Source: Burkholderiales bacterium
Lineage (GTDB): Bacteria; Pseudomonadota; Gammaproteobacteria; Burkholderiales; Burkholderiaceae_C
Assembly (NCBI GenBank): GCA_026954015.1
Contig: JAIXLP010000091.1
Coordinates: 20,920 to 65,082 of the forward strand
Length of the DNA stretch: 44,163 nt
Reading direction: 5' to 3'
Below the pieces are notes generated by a model that worked only from the letters and a program-made list of their open reading frames with translations, did not search any database and was not told where the DNA came from. Within the stretch, counting starts at the first letter, position 1; every line of letters starts with the position of its first letter. Made by a program: the position numbers and the translations under genes. Shown piece by piece: positions 7,426 through 16,192 of the stretch.

Positions 7426-8738
7426 CGTGGCCTGGCAAGTACGGCGACATCGACGCGGTCGTCGCATTCCTGCCGTGCGCCGGCTGGCGCGGCCTTGTCG
7501 GCGCGCACCAGCACGTCGGCCAGCTTGAGCACTTCCAGCCCCGTATTGCCCCAGAAACGCTCCAGCTCGGGCGTGCGCTCGATCAGCAGGCGGCGCACGA
7601 GCGGCTGCATCGGCGTGGTAGCCGGGTCGGCGAGCAGGATGTGCCGTGCATCCGACAGATCACGCGCGCCCGCGGCCACCTCGTTGATCTGCGCTACCCA
7701 GTCGAGCTGCAGCAGCGCCTGCAGCGCGGGCGCAAGCTGCGGCTCGCCCACGTGCAGCACGCGGGCCAGTTGCGCGGCGGTGAGGCCCTTGTGCGCGCGG
7801 CCCTGCGCTGCGTGCAGTTGCTGCAGCACCTGCACCGCCAGGTCGAACGGCGCGCGCGCAGGTTCGTCGTGCCGGGCCAGCGCGTGACGCAGACGCGGCA
7901 GGTAAGCGGCAATCACCGCGCCCAGCAGCACGATGAGCCACGCCACATACACCCACAGCAGCAGGATGGGCAACGTGGCAAACGTACCGTAGATCACCGA
8001 ATAGGTGGGCACCGACGCGAGGTACAGCGCCAGCCCCTTCTTCGCAAGCGATACGCCGAGCGCGACGAACGCGCCGCCCGCAAGCGCATGGCGCCAGCGC
8101 ACCGGCGTGTTGGGCACGTAGTGGTACAGCGCCGACATGCCGCCCGCCATCACCACGAACTCGATCGCACCGAACAGCATGCGCGCGCCGCCCGGCAGCG
8201 TGCCCTTGAGGCTGTGCGACGCGGCCGACGCCACCGAGCTCGTGAGCACCAGCCCGCCCGCGAGCACCAGCGGCCCGAGCGTGATCGAGGCCCAGTAGAT
8301 CAGCACGCGCTGGCCCAGCGGGCGCAGCCGCGGCACGCGCCAGATGGTGTTGAGCGTGCGATCGATCGTGAGGATGAGCGCGAGCGCCGTGACGATGAGG
8401 AACGAAAAGCCCACCGCGCCCAGGCGGCTCGCCTTGGCCGCGAACTGTGTGAGGTAGCCCAGCACCGGCTTGGAGATGGTCTCGGGGAACAGGCTCTGCG
8501 AGAGCCAGTGCTGCAGCACCTCCTGCATCTCGCCGAAGATCGGAAAGACCGAAAAGATGGCGAGCGCCACCGTCACGAACGGCACGAGCGCAAGCAGCGT
8601 GGTGAAGGTCAGGCTCGCGGCGGTCTGGCCCAGGCGGTCTTCGCGGTAGCGCTGCACCAGCAGCCGTGCCACACCCAGCCAGGGGAATTGCAGGAACCGG
8701 CGCAGCAGCCGCTGCAGACGTTGGGCAGTCCATTGCAT
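7422..8738 (-). CDS. YihY/BrkB-family inner membrane protein
   Basis: A 438-residue inner membrane protein of the YihY/virulence-factor BrkB family, once misnamed ribonuclease BN; the molecular role is unsettled. The N-terminal part QRYREDRLGQTAASLTFTTLLALVPF is the family hallmark. About six membrane segments follow, including AVGFSFLIVTALALILTI, ITLGPLVLAGGLVL, MLFGAIEFVVMAGG and LPILLLWVYVAWLIVLLGAVIAAY (read as two pieces). After these comes a soluble C-terminal region of about 160 residues resembling a winged-helix fold (LTAAQLARVLHVGEPQLAPAL). I chose ATG 8738 because MQWTAQRLQRLLRRF leads into the conserved domain and upstream codons run into the divergent gene. The stop overlaps the start of the cyclase pseudogene. 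A DUF2069 gene diverges 28 bp upstream. Confidence 0.88.
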   Translation of the reverse strand: MQWTAQRLQRLLRRFLQFPWLGVARLLVQRYREDRLGQTAASLTFTTLLALVPFVTVALAIFSVFPIFGEMQEVLQHWLSQSLFPETISKPVLGYLTQFAAKASRLGAVGFSFLIVTALALILTIDRTLNTIWRVPRLRPLGQRVLIYWASITLGPLVLAGGLVLTSSVASAASHSLKGTLPGGARMLFGAIEFVVMAGGMSALYHYVPNTPVRWRHALAGGAFVALGVSLAKKGLALYLASVPTYSVIYGTFATLPILLLWVYVAWLIVLLGAVIAAYLPRLRHALARHDEPARAPFDLAVQVLQQLHAAQGRAHKGLTAAQLARVLHVGEPQLAPALQALLQLDWVAQINEVAAGARDLSDARHILLADPATTPMQPLVRRLLIERTPELERFWGNTGLEVLKLADVLVRADKAAPAGARQECDDRVDVAVLARPR

Positions 8739-8766
8739 CACCGTATGATCCCAGATTCCGCCCGCC

Positions 8767-9171
8767 ATGCCGACCGCTGCCGCCCTACCCGCCCGCCCGA
8801 CCGCTGCCGTGGCCCTGAGCCAGCAGTGCGCGCTCGCGAGCCTGTTCGCACTGCTGCTGCTGTGCTTGGCGTGGGAGCTGTGGCTCGCGCCGCTGCGACC
8901 CGGCGGCTCGTGGATCGCGCTCAAGGCGCTGCCGCTGGCGTTGCCGGTCGCGGGCCTGCTCAAGCGGCGCATGTATACCTACCGCTGGCTCAGCCTGCTG
9001 GTGTGGCTGTACTTCACCGAAGGCGTGGTGCGCGCCTGGAGCGACCCGGCCCCCAGCCGCTGGCTGGCGCTGGCTGAAATCATGCTCAGCCTGCTGCTCT
9101 TCGCGGCCTGCGTGCTGCACATCCGGCTGCGCCAGCGCGCGGCCCGTCTTCCTGCCACCGAACATGACTGA
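8767..9171 (+). CDS. DUF2069 small inner membrane protein
   Basis: A 134-residue protein with four hydrophobic segments: LASLFALLLLCLAWELWLAP, ALPLALPVAGLLK, WLSLLVWLYFTEGVVRAW and LAEIMLSLLLFAACVLHIRL. The pattern with KRRMYTYRWLSLLVWLYFTEG in the middle is characteristic of the DUF2069 family (written here in two overlapping parts). No function is known. It diverges from yihY with only 28 bp between start codons; a TATGAT hexamer at 8744-8749 could serve as its -10. The 3' end overlaps the FAD oxidase start by 8 bp, so the two are probably cotranscribed. Confidence 0.82.
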   Translation: MPTAAALPARPTAAVALSQQCALASLFALLLLCLAWELWLAPLRPGGSWIALKALPLALPVAGLLKRRMYTYRWLSLLVWLYFTEGVVRAWSDPAPSRWLALAEIMLSLLLFAACVLHIRLRQRAARLPATEHD

Positions 9172-10582
9172 ATTGCTGGATACCCTGCGCGCCGCCGTCG
9201 GCGCCGACCACGTGCTGACCGAGGGCGACCTCACCGCCTGGGAGCGCGACTGGCGCGGCCGGCGCCAAGGCAAAGCCTTGGCCGTGGTGCGCCCCGCCTC
9301 TACCGACGAAGTGGCCTCCGTGGTGCGCGCCTGTGCCGCCACGGGCACCGTGCTGATCCCGCAGGGAGGCAATACCGGTCTTTCCGTGGGCGCCACGCCG
9401 GACGACAGCGGCAGCCAGATCGTCCTGAGCCTGGCGCGCATGAACCGCATCCGCGCCATCGACCGCGACAACCTCACCGTGACGGTGGAGGCCGGCTGCA
9501 TCCTGCAGGCGCTGCAGGACTATGCGGACCAGGAGGGGCTGCTGTTCCCCCTCTCGCTCGCGGCCGAAGGCAGTTGCACCATAGGCGGCAACCTCGGCAC
9601 CAACGCGGGGGGCACGCAGGTGGTGCGCTACGGCAACACGCGCGAGCTGTGTCTGGGCCTCGAAGTGGTCACGCCGCGGGGCGAGGTCTGGAACGGCCTC
9701 AGCGGCCTGCGCAAGGACAACACCGGCTACGACCTGCGCCATCTCTTCATCGGCAGCGAGGGGACACTGGGCGTGATCACCGCCGCGACGATGAAGCTCT
9801 TTCCCAAGCCCGTGGCCGATCTCACCGCCTGGGCCGCCGTGCCCTCGATGGCCGCTGCGGTGCGGCTGCTGGGCCTGGCGCACCAGCACCTGGGCGCCTC
9901 GCTCACGGGTTTCGAGGTGATGGGGCAGTTCGCACTCTCGCTGGTGGTGCGGCACATGCCGCAGCTGCGCGTGCCCTTCGCCGGCATGGCAGGCGCCCCC
10001 TACTGCGTGCTGCTGGAAAACGCCGACAGCGAAAGCGAGGCGCATGCGCGCGCGCGCTTCGAGCACCTGCTGGAGGCGGCGCTGGAAGACGGCTGCGTGC
10101 TCGACGCCGTGGTCGCCGAGAGCCTGGCGCAGGCGCACGAGCTCTGGCACATCCGCGAGAGCATTCCGCTGGCGCAGGCCGAAGAGGGCCTGAACATCAA
10201 GCACGACATTTCCGTCGCGGCCTCGCGCATCCCCGCCTTCGTCGAGCACACGGACGCGCTGCTGGCGCGCGAAATCCCCGGCGTGCGGCTGGTGAACTTC
10301 GGCCACCTGGGCGACGGCAACCTGCACTACAACGTGCAGGCGCCCGAGGGCGGCGACGGCAAGGCCTTCCTGCGCGAGCAGGAGCCGCGCGTGAACCAGC
10401 TCGTTTACGACGCCGTGGCGCAGTTCGGCGGCTCGTTCTCGGCCGAACATGGCGTGGGCCAGCTCAAGGTGCATGAGCTGCAGCGCTACGAGCCGCCCGT
10501 GGCCCTCACCATGATGCGCGCGATCAAGCAGGCGCTCGATCCGCAGGGCATCATGAATCCGGGGTGCATACTTGAAAAATGA
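9164..10582 (+). CDS. FAD-linked D-2-hydroxyacid oxidase/dehydrogenase (GlcD/D2HGDH type)
   Basis: A 472-residue flavoprotein of the VAO/PCMH fold with an FAD_binding_4 domain and an FAD-oxidase C-terminal domain. LIPQGGNTGLSVGATP (about residues 63-78) is the FAD pyrophosphate loop. GSCTIGGNLGTNAGGTQVVRYGNTREL and LRKDNTGYDLRHLFIGSEGTLG are the classic second half (each block is longer than quoted). In the C-terminal domain NFGHLGDGNLHYNV supplies metal-binding His residues, and the end reads SAEHGVGQLK and NPGCILEK. Likely substrates are D-2-hydroxyglutarate, D-lactate or glycolate, with electrons passed to a quinone or ETF; sequence alone does not decide. The TGA stop lies inside dispersed repeat copy B, so the last residues may have been set by that insertion. 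Confidence 0.88.
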   Translation: MTELLDTLRAAVGADHVLTEGDLTAWERDWRGRRQGKALAVVRPASTDEVASVVRACAATGTVLIPQGGNTGLSVGATPDDSGSQIVLSLARMNRIRAIDRDNLTVTVEAGCILQALQDYADQEGLLFPLSLAAEGSCTIGGNLGTNAGGTQVVRYGNTRELCLGLEVVTPRGEVWNGLSGLRKDNTGYDLRHLFIGSEGTLGVITAATMKLFPKPVADLTAWAAVPSMAAAVRLLGLAHQHLGASLTGFEVMGQFALSLVVRHMPQLRVPFAGMAGAPYCVLLENADSESEAHARARFEHLLEAALEDGCVLDAVVAESLAQAHELWHIRESIPLAQAEEGLNIKHDISVAASRIPAFVEHTDALLAREIPGVRLVNFGHLGDGNLHYNVQAPEGGDGKAFLREQEPRVNQLVYDAVAQFGGSFSAEHGVGQLKVHELQRYEPPVALTMMRAIKQALDPQGIMNPGCILEK

Positions 10583-10633
10583 GAGCTGTCAGCGCTTGAC
10601 AGGCAAGCGTTACAGGCCAATTTGACGTAAAAA
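10575..10633 (+). repeat. Dispersed palindromic repeat, copy B (FAD oxidase-thyA gap)
   Basis: This copy reads GAGAGCTGTCA-GCGCTTG-N5-CAAGCGT, then ACAGGCC and AATTTG. It fills the whole gap from the last codons of the upstream gene to the base before the thyA ATG. The first gene's TGA stop (10580-10582) is part of the repeat, and the thyA ATG immediately follows its tail. Confidence 0.8.
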
Positions 10634-11445
10634 TGACCTCCCAACCCATCCACCACCCCTACGAAGACCTGATGCGCCACGTGTTCGAGCACGGCGTGGC
10701 CAAGGGCGACCGCACCGGCACCGGCACCAAAAGCGTGTTCGGCCACCAGATGCGCTTCGATCTGGCGCAGGGCTTTCCGCTGGTGACGACCAAGAAGGTG
10801 CACCTGAAATCCATCATCTACGAGCTGCTGTGGTTCCTGCGCGGGGATGGCAACGCGCGCTGGCTGCAGGAGCGCGGCGTGACGATCTGGGATGAATGGG
10901 CCGGGCCCGATGGCGATCTCGGCCCGGTCTATGGCGTGCAGTGGCGCAGCTGGCCCACGCCGGGCGGCGGGCACATCGACCAGATCGCGCAGGTGGTGGA
11001 TCAGCTCAGGAGCAACCCGGACAGCCGCCGCATCATCGTCTCGGCCTGGAATGTGGCCGATCTCTCCAGGATGGCGCTGATGCCCTGCCATGCGCTGTTC
11101 CAGTTCTACGTCGCCGAAGGAAAGCTCTCCTGCCAGCTCTACCAGCGCAGCGCGGACATCTTTCTGGGCGTGCCCTTCAACATCGCCAGCTACGCGCTGC
11201 TCACGCACATGCTGGCGCAGCAGTGCGACCTGGCCGTGGGCGACTTCATCTGGACGGGCGGCGACTGCCATCTCTACAGCAACCACTTCGAGCAGGTGCA
11301 AACCCAGCTCGCGCGCGAGCCCTACCCCTACCCACAGCTCCACATCAGGCGTCGCCCGGCGTCGATCTTCGAATACGAATACGAGGATTTCGAAGTGCTG
11401 AACTACCAGCACCATCCCGCGATCAGGGCGCCAGTGGCCGTGTAG
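10633..11445 (+). CDS. thyA: Thymidylate synthase ThyA
   Basis: Methylates dUMP to dTMP using methylenetetrahydrofolate as carbon donor and reductant; cytoplasmic homodimer essential for DNA synthesis. The protein has 270 residues, close to the 264 of the E. coli enzyme. Landmarks are [19 protein letters not shown], the substrate Arg in that block, [37 protein letters not shown], the catalytic Cys152 in [11 protein letters not shown], and [20 protein letters not shown]. All expected residues are present. The start ATG directly follows dispersed repeat copy B, and there is no recognisable Shine-Dalgarno in the repeat tail, so either initiation is weak or the insertion displaced the original leader. 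Confidence 0.97.
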   Translation: MTSQPIHHPYEDLMRHVFEHGVAKGDRTGTGTKSVFGHQMRFDLAQGFPLVTTKKVHLKSIIYELLWFLRGDGNARWLQERGVTIWDEWAGPDGDLGPVYGVQWRSWPTPGGGHIDQIAQVVDQLRSNPDSRRIIVSAWNVADLSRMALMPCHALFQFYVAEGKLSCQLYQRSADIFLGVPFNIASYALLTHMLAQQCDLAVGDFIWTGGDCHLYSNHFEQVQTQLAREPYPYPQLHIRRRPASIFEYEYEDFEVLNYQHHPAIRAPVAV

Positions 11446-11491
11446 CCGCCATCGCCATAATGCGCCATCACCCCACCGCCCTGGAGGCAGC

Positions 11492-11878
11492 ATGCCGATC
11501 GCCTTTTTCAGCCTCGTCCTGATCCTTCTGGGCATCGTCTGCGGCGCGGCACTCGTCGCGGTGCCGTTGGGCCTGACGGTCATTACCGCAGGGCCGATGA
11601 TCTGGGTGCTGTTCCCGCTCTTCGTCATCGGCGGCTTCGTGCTGCTGGCGATGGGCGCGAGCGCCCATGCGGTGCACCGCGCATCGCGCCCGGCCGCGCT
11701 GGCGCTGCTGCTGCTCGCACTGGTCGCGGCCGTCGTGCTCGTGGCCGGCGGCATCGGGCTGCTGCCGGGCGCCACGGCCGACGCGCCGGCCTGGCCGCTC
11801 TGGTACGTGCTGGTGGTGGCCGGCGGCATCGGCGTGCTCGGCGCTGCATCGTTTCGCGGCAAGACCGGCGCGGGCTAA
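11492..11878 (+). CDS. Small four-helix membrane protein, unknown function
   Basis: A 128-residue, very hydrophobic protein with four predicted membrane helices: [58 protein letters not shown] and [19 protein letters not shown] good Shine-Dalgarno (GGAGG) lies 4 bp upstream of the ATG. A CATAAT hexamer at 11456-11461 may be a promoter element, so the gene could have its own transcript. No catalytic or binding motif is visible, and I do not recognise a named family. It sits between thyA and hmgA on the same strand with 46 and 68 bp gaps. Confidence 0.7.
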   Translation: MPIAFFSLVLILLGIVCGAALVAVPLGLTVITAGPMIWVLFPLFVIGGFVLLAMGASAHAVHRASRPAALALLLLALVAAVVLVAGGIGLLPGATADAPAWPLWYVLVVAGGIGVLGAASFRGKTGAG

Positions 11879-11946
11879 ACCTCTGGCGCTGCGCCGCCAC
11901 GCTCCGACGCGCTACGCTTGCGGCGTCGATCAACAGGAGCAATACC

Positions 11947-13239
11947 ATGGAACCTTCCCGCTACCTCACCGGTTTCGGCAACGAATTCGCCACCGAGGCA
12001 TTGCCAGGCGCGCTGCCCGCGCGTGGCAATTCACCACAGCAGGCGCCCTACGGCCTCTACGCCGAACAGCTCTCGGGTACGGCTTTCACCGCGCCGCGCC
12101 ACGCCAACCGGCGCTCGTGGCTCTACCGCATCCGCCCCGCCGCGGTGCAGGAGCCCTACGAGCTTTCAGACATCGCGCCGCGCTGGCTCAGCCACTTCGA
12201 CGAGGTGCCCACGCCGCCCAACCCGCTGCGCTGGGATCCGCTGCCGCTGCCCGGCCCGAGCGCGGAGGTGGACTTCATCGACGGCATGACCACGATGGGC
12301 GGCAACGCGGGCTGCGCGGTGCACATCTACGCGGCCAACCAGTCGATGACGACGCGCTACTTCCACAACGCCGACGGCGAGCTGCTCATCGTGCCGCAGC
12401 AGGGGCGCTTGCACATCGCCACCGAGTTCGGCGTGATCGACATCGAGCCGCAGGAGATCGCCGTGATCCCGCGCGGCGTGCGCTTTCGCGTGGAGCTGCC
12501 CGACGGCAATGCACGCGGCTACGTCTGCGAGAACTACGGCGCGCACCTGCGCCTGCCGGATCTGGGCGTGATGGGCTCCAACGGCCTGGCGCACCCGCGC
12601 GACTTCCTCACGCCCGTGGCGGCGTACGAGGACAAGGAGGGGCGTTTCGAGATGGTGGCCAAGTTCCAGGGGCGGCTGTGGAGCGCGCCGATCGGCCACT
12701 CGCCGCTGGACGTGGTGGCCTGGCACGGCAGCGGCGCACCCTACAAGTACGACCTGCGCAAGTTCAACGCCATCGGCTCGATCAGCTACGACCACCCGGA
12801 CCCGTCGATCTTCCTCGTGCTGCACGCGCCCAGCAGCACGCCGGGTGTCGACACGCTGGACTTCGCGGTATTCGCGCCGCGCGTGCTCGCGATGCAGGAC
12901 ACCTTCCGTCCGCCCTGGTTTCACCGCAACATCGCGGGCGAATACATGGGGCTGGTGCACGGCATCTACGACGCCAAGGCCGAGGGCTTCCTGCCGGGCG
13001 GCTCGTCGCTGCACAACACCATGATCGGCCACGGGCCCGACGCCGGCACGTTCGAGAAAGCCAGCCACGCCGACACGAGCAAGGCCGACTACATCAAGGA
13101 CACGATGGCCATCATGTTCGAGACCCCGGCGGTGATCCAGACCACGCGCTTCGCGCTTGAGTCGCCTCAGCGCCAGCGTCAGTACCACCAGTGCTGGATG
13201 GGCCTGAAGAAGCACTTCGACCCCAAGCAGCGCGGCTGA
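11947..13239 (+). CDS. hmgA: Homogentisate 1,2-dioxygenase HmgA
   Basis: Opens the ring of homogentisate to maleylacetoacetate with Fe(II) and O2, the key step of tyrosine and phenylalanine breakdown. The protein has 430 residues, as expected. [19 protein letters not shown] is the characteristic start. [39 protein letters not shown] and [13 protein letters not shown] are cupin blocks, and the iron ligands are in the segment [18 protein letters not shown] and in [13 protein letters not shown] further on. A Shine-Dalgarno AGGAG lies 7 bp upstream of the ATG. The usual partners fahA and maiA are not adjacent in this window; the next genes are a two-component pair, so the pathway is split or regulated separately. 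Confidence 0.97.
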   Translation: MEPSRYLTGFGNEFATEALPGALPARGNSPQQAPYGLYAEQLSGTAFTAPRHANRRSWLYRIRPAAVQEPYELSDIAPRWLSHFDEVPTPPNPLRWDPLPLPGPSAEVDFIDGMTTMGGNAGCAVHIYAANQSMTTRYFHNADGELLIVPQQGRLHIATEFGVIDIEPQEIAVIPRGVRFRVELPDGNARGYVCENYGAHLRLPDLGVMGSNGLAHPRDFLTPVAAYEDKEGRFEMVAKFQGRLWSAPIGHSPLDVVAWHGSGAPYKYDLRKFNAIGSISYDHPDPSIFLVLHAPSSTPGVDTLDFAVFAPRVLAMQDTFRPPWFHRNIAGEYMGLVHGIYDAKAEGFLPGGSSLHNTMIGHGPDAGTFEKASHADTSKADYIKDTMAIMFETPAVIQTTRFALESPQRQRQYHQCWMGLKKHFDPKQRG

Positions 13240-13312
13240 GCGGCCGGGCGCGTGTGCCGCGCAGTGACTTTCGACACTTTGCGCGCCGCCGCATCGCGCC
13301 TACCATGCGGGG

Positions 13313-13978
13313 ATGACGCCCGCCGCCCGCCCGCGCAGCCGCCAGATCCTGATCGTCGACGATCATGAACTGGTGCGGCTGGGCATGAGCACGCTGCTGG
13401 GTGCCGGGGCTTCGGGCGCGGGCGCGCCGGCCGTGCTTGAAGCAGGATCGCTCTCGCAAGCGCTGGCGCTCTACGCAGCGCACAAGTCCAGCATCGACCT
13501 CGTGCTGCTGGACCTGCATCTGCCCGACACGCACGGGCTTTCGGGGCTGCGCAGCTTTCTCGCGTGTCACCCCTGCGCGCGCATCGTTGCGCTCTCGGGC
13601 GACAACGACCCGGGGCTCATGCGTGAAGCAATGCGCGTCGGGGCGCTGGCCTTCCTGAGCAAATCGGGCCGGATGGCCGAGGTGGTGGATTTCGTGCGCA
13701 CGCTCGCCGGACAGGGCCCTGAGCCACATGCAAGCAGCACCATTGAGGACGACAGCGAAACCCTGGCCACACGCATCGTGCAGACACGCGACGGCGAGAG
13801 CGTGCACCTCACGCAGCGCCAGAGCGCGCTGCTCGACGATCTGCTCACGGGGCTTTCCAACCGCGAGATCGCCACGCGCATGGGCCTGGCGGAAGGTACG
13901 GTGAAAAACCACGTCTCCGCGCTGCTGCTGGTCTTCGGCGTGCGCTCGCGCGCCCAGCTCATCAGCCGGTTGCGCTGA
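13313..13978 (+). CDS. LuxR/NarL-family response regulator
   Basis: A 221-residue two-domain regulator. The receiver domain (about residues 10-130) has the acidic pair D16-D17 in ILIVDDHEL, the phosphoacceptor D67 in LVLLDLHLPDTHG, and the conserved Lys in AFLSKSG. The LuxR-type helix-turn-helix at about residues 160-220 reads LTQRQSALLDDLLTGLSN, then REIATRMGLAEGTVKNHVSALL. DNA targets are unknown. The stop is followed immediately by the ATG of the hybrid kinase (13979), so the two form an operon and very likely a cognate pair. There is no clear Shine-Dalgarno, and the ATG at 13305 is out of frame. Confidence 0.88.
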   Translation: MTPAARPRSRQILIVDDHELVRLGMSTLLGAGASGAGAPAVLEAGSLSQALALYAAHKSSIDLVLLDLHLPDTHGLSGLRSFLACHPCARIVALSGDNDPGLMREAMRVGALAFLSKSGRMAEVVDFVRTLAGQGPEPHASSTIEDDSETLATRIVQTRDGESVHLTQRQSALLDDLLTGLSNREIATRMGLAEGTVKNHVSALLLVFGVRSRAQLISRLR

Positions 13979-15748
13979 ATGCCCGCAGTCCCGCCCGCCA
14001 TCACCGAGCGCCTCCTCGCGGCGCAGGTCGACGTGCAGGCGCGGGTGGATCGCGACTCGCGCTGGATCGAGACGCTGTTCAGCATCTTCATGGCAAGCTT
14101 CTTTTACTGGCAGACGGGCTCTCCACTCGCCTGGGCCTGGCTCGGCCTGCGGGCGCTTGCGCACCTTACGGGCGACCAACTGTCCCGTCGCTACTACGCA
14201 GATGCGACCCGCGCGCAAAACGCAACCCGCTGGCTGCACCGGTTCATGGCGTTCTCGGCATTGGAGAGCACGATCTGGGCCACTGGCGCCTGGATGCTGC
14301 CGCCGGCCGGTGACGCGGTGCTGCACGCGCTGCTGGTCATCATCATCACGATCGCCAGCAGTGCCGCCATCTACGCCACACAGGCCTGGCCGGTGGTCGT
14401 GGCGTGGACGGTACCGATGAACCTCGGGCTCATCGCCGCACTGCTGTGGCAGGGCGGGCCGGCATTCCTCTTCATGGTCGCCTGCGTCGTGACCAACCTG
14501 GGGCTGGTGATGCACTTCGGTCGCCGCCAGCAACGCCACATGGCGCAGACACTCGTGGCGCGGTTCGAGAAGGAAGACCTGGCTGACCGGCTGGCCGAGC
14601 AGGTGCAGGTGGCGCAGCGTGCGAGTGACGCCAAGACGCACTTTCTCGCCGCCGCGAGCCACGATCTGCGCCAGCCCATGCACGCGATTGCACTGTTCGG
14701 CTCCGTGCTCACGAGGGAACTCGCGGGCCACCGCCTGCACGCGAGCGCCACGCGCTTGATGCATGCGGTCGATGCGCTCGGCAGCTCGCTCGACTCGATG
14801 CTCGACGTCTCGCGCCTGGACGCGGGCGCAATCACGCCCGATATCGCGCCGACGCCGCTCAACGCCGTCTTGCAGCGGCTCAGCGAGACCTTCACCGCCA
14901 CCGCCGAGGAACGCGGGCTCCAGTTGCGCCTGCGCGCGACGCCGCTGTGGGTGCGCAGCGACCCGCAACTGCTGCAGCGCGCACTCGCCAACCTCGTGGA
15001 CAACGCGCTCAAGTACACCCCGCACGGCGGCGTGCTCGTCGTGGCACGGCTACGCGGTGATGCGGTGTGGATCGACGTGTGCGACACGGGGATCGGCATC
15101 GACGCAGCGCACCGCCCGGAGATCTTCCAGGAGTTCTACCAGATCGACAACCCCGGGCGCGACCGCACTCGCGGGCTGGGCATGGGGCTTTCGATCGTGC
15201 AGCGCCTCGTGCGCCTGCTGGGCCACGAAATCCACGTCGATTCCTGGCCTGGCCGGGGCACACGGTTTCGCGTCGTCGCGCAGCGTGCGCTGCCCGTCCA
15301 CGACGCGCGCGGCGTACAGACCGGCGCCACAGCGCCGCGCCATGCACCGGGGTCGCTGCCACGGCACGTCCTGCTGGTAGACGACGAAGACGACATCGCC
15401 GATGCGATGCAAACGGTGATGCACTGCGTCGGCGTGCAACTGCACCGCGCTGCCGATGCGGCGCAGGCGCATGCCGCCTGCGCGCAGGCCGCGCACGACG
15501 GCACGCCTTTCGACGCGCTGATCTGCGATCTGCGCCTGGCCGAGGGCGCGGACGGCCTGACGCTTGCGCTCACGCTGCGCGAACGCCACGCCGGTGCCAC
15601 GGGCCCGCTGCCCACGCTCATCATCACCGGGGAGACCGCGCCCGAGCCCCTGCAGCGCGTGCGGGCCACGAGCCTGCCGGTCCTGTTCAAACCCGTGGAT
15701 GCGTCCAGACTCCTGCAGGCGCTGGGCCAGCTTGCGCCGCCGGGCTGA
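13979..15748 (+). CDS. Membrane hybrid sensor histidine kinase with C-terminal receiver
   Basis: A 589-residue protein. The N-terminal third has about five membrane helices (TLFSIFMASFFYWQTG, LHALLVIIITIASSAAIYA, VVAWTVPMNLGLIAALL, AFLFMVACVVTNLGLVMHF), with no large periplasmic domain, so it may sense something in the membrane. The HisKA box FLAAASHDLRQPMHAIALF carries the phospho-His at 228. The HATPase domain has N box LANLVDNALKYTP, G1 VCDTGIGID and G2 GLGMGLSIVQRLV. A receiver domain follows with DDEDD near residue 470, phosphoacceptor D517 in LICDLRLAEGADG, and LFKPVD. The SHDLRQP form is common in proteobacterial hybrid kinases. It abuts the response regulator gene, implying a phosphorelay from kinase to internal receiver to regulator, or internal dampening. 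The signal is unknown. Confidence 0.88.
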   Translation: MPAVPPAITERLLAAQVDVQARVDRDSRWIETLFSIFMASFFYWQTGSPLAWAWLGLRALAHLTGDQLSRRYYADATRAQNATRWLHRFMAFSALESTIWATGAWMLPPAGDAVLHALLVIIITIASSAAIYATQAWPVVVAWTVPMNLGLIAALLWQGGPAFLFMVACVVTNLGLVMHFGRRQQRHMAQTLVARFEKEDLADRLAEQVQVAQRASDAKTHFLAAASHDLRQPMHAIALFGSVLTRELAGHRLHASATRLMHAVDALGSSLDSMLDVSRLDAGAITPDIAPTPLNAVLQRLSETFTATAEERGLQLRLRATPLWVRSDPQLLQRALANLVDNALKYTPHGGVLVVARLRGDAVWIDVCDTGIGIDAAHRPEIFQEFYQIDNPGRDRTRGLGMGLSIVQRLVRLLGHEIHVDSWPGRGTRFRVVAQRALPVHDARGVQTGATAPRHAPGSLPRHVLLVDDEDDIADAMQTVMHCVGVQLHRAADAAQAHAACAQAAHDGTPFDALICDLRLAEGADGLTLALTLRERHAGATGPLPTLIITGETAPEPLQRVRATSLPVLFKPVDASRLLQALGQLAPPG

Positions 15749-16192
15749 TGCAGCAGCACGTCCGGCATCTGCGCCCCCGCCTTGATCACGTTCGGCACCG
15801 ACGCGCACTGCCGTGGCCTGCTCGTCGACGAAACGGCGTGCGCTGCGGTGGATACCCGCCCCGCAGACGGGCCGAGGATGTTTGCTACACCTGTTACGCC
15901 TGCTTCAGGCGGCATTGCATGCAAACGGCTGACAATACGCGCCAAGTTTCGTGATACGTCTTTCTTTTGTCTCTTTTCGCCCGCGCGGGCCTCGCTGATC
16001 AACTGATCGGCGCCGGCCCCGCACACCCGGCGAGAAATTTTCACCCATCACCCTCAAGTCGCAGTACGCGACGCCGATAAGTTCGGCTGCAGGGGCTTGC
16101 GTGCAGTGTGCGCCGCGTCGCTTGAGCGCGGGCCATGCCACGCCGGAGGCCCTTGCGCCATTTTTTGCAGCCACCCACAGGACCGACCCCCT
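15749..16192. other. Gene-free stretch of 444 bp with a small nested hairpin
   Basis: I see no convincing gene on either strand. At 15897-15911 a perfect CGCCTG-CTT-CAGGCG hairpin lies 50 bp upstream-to-centre of a weaker outer pair GTTTGC (15880-15885) / GCAAAC (15921-15926). This could end the kinase transcript, though no T-run follows directly. The DUF1800 gene's promoter should lie toward the right end, but no clear -35/-10 pair is recognisable. Confidence 0.4.

Noticed and set aside
6147-7887. Long plus-strand frames over the cyclase pseudogene and yihY
   Set aside because: Low-complexity Arg/Ser/Ala content with no motif; the coding signal is on the minus strand.
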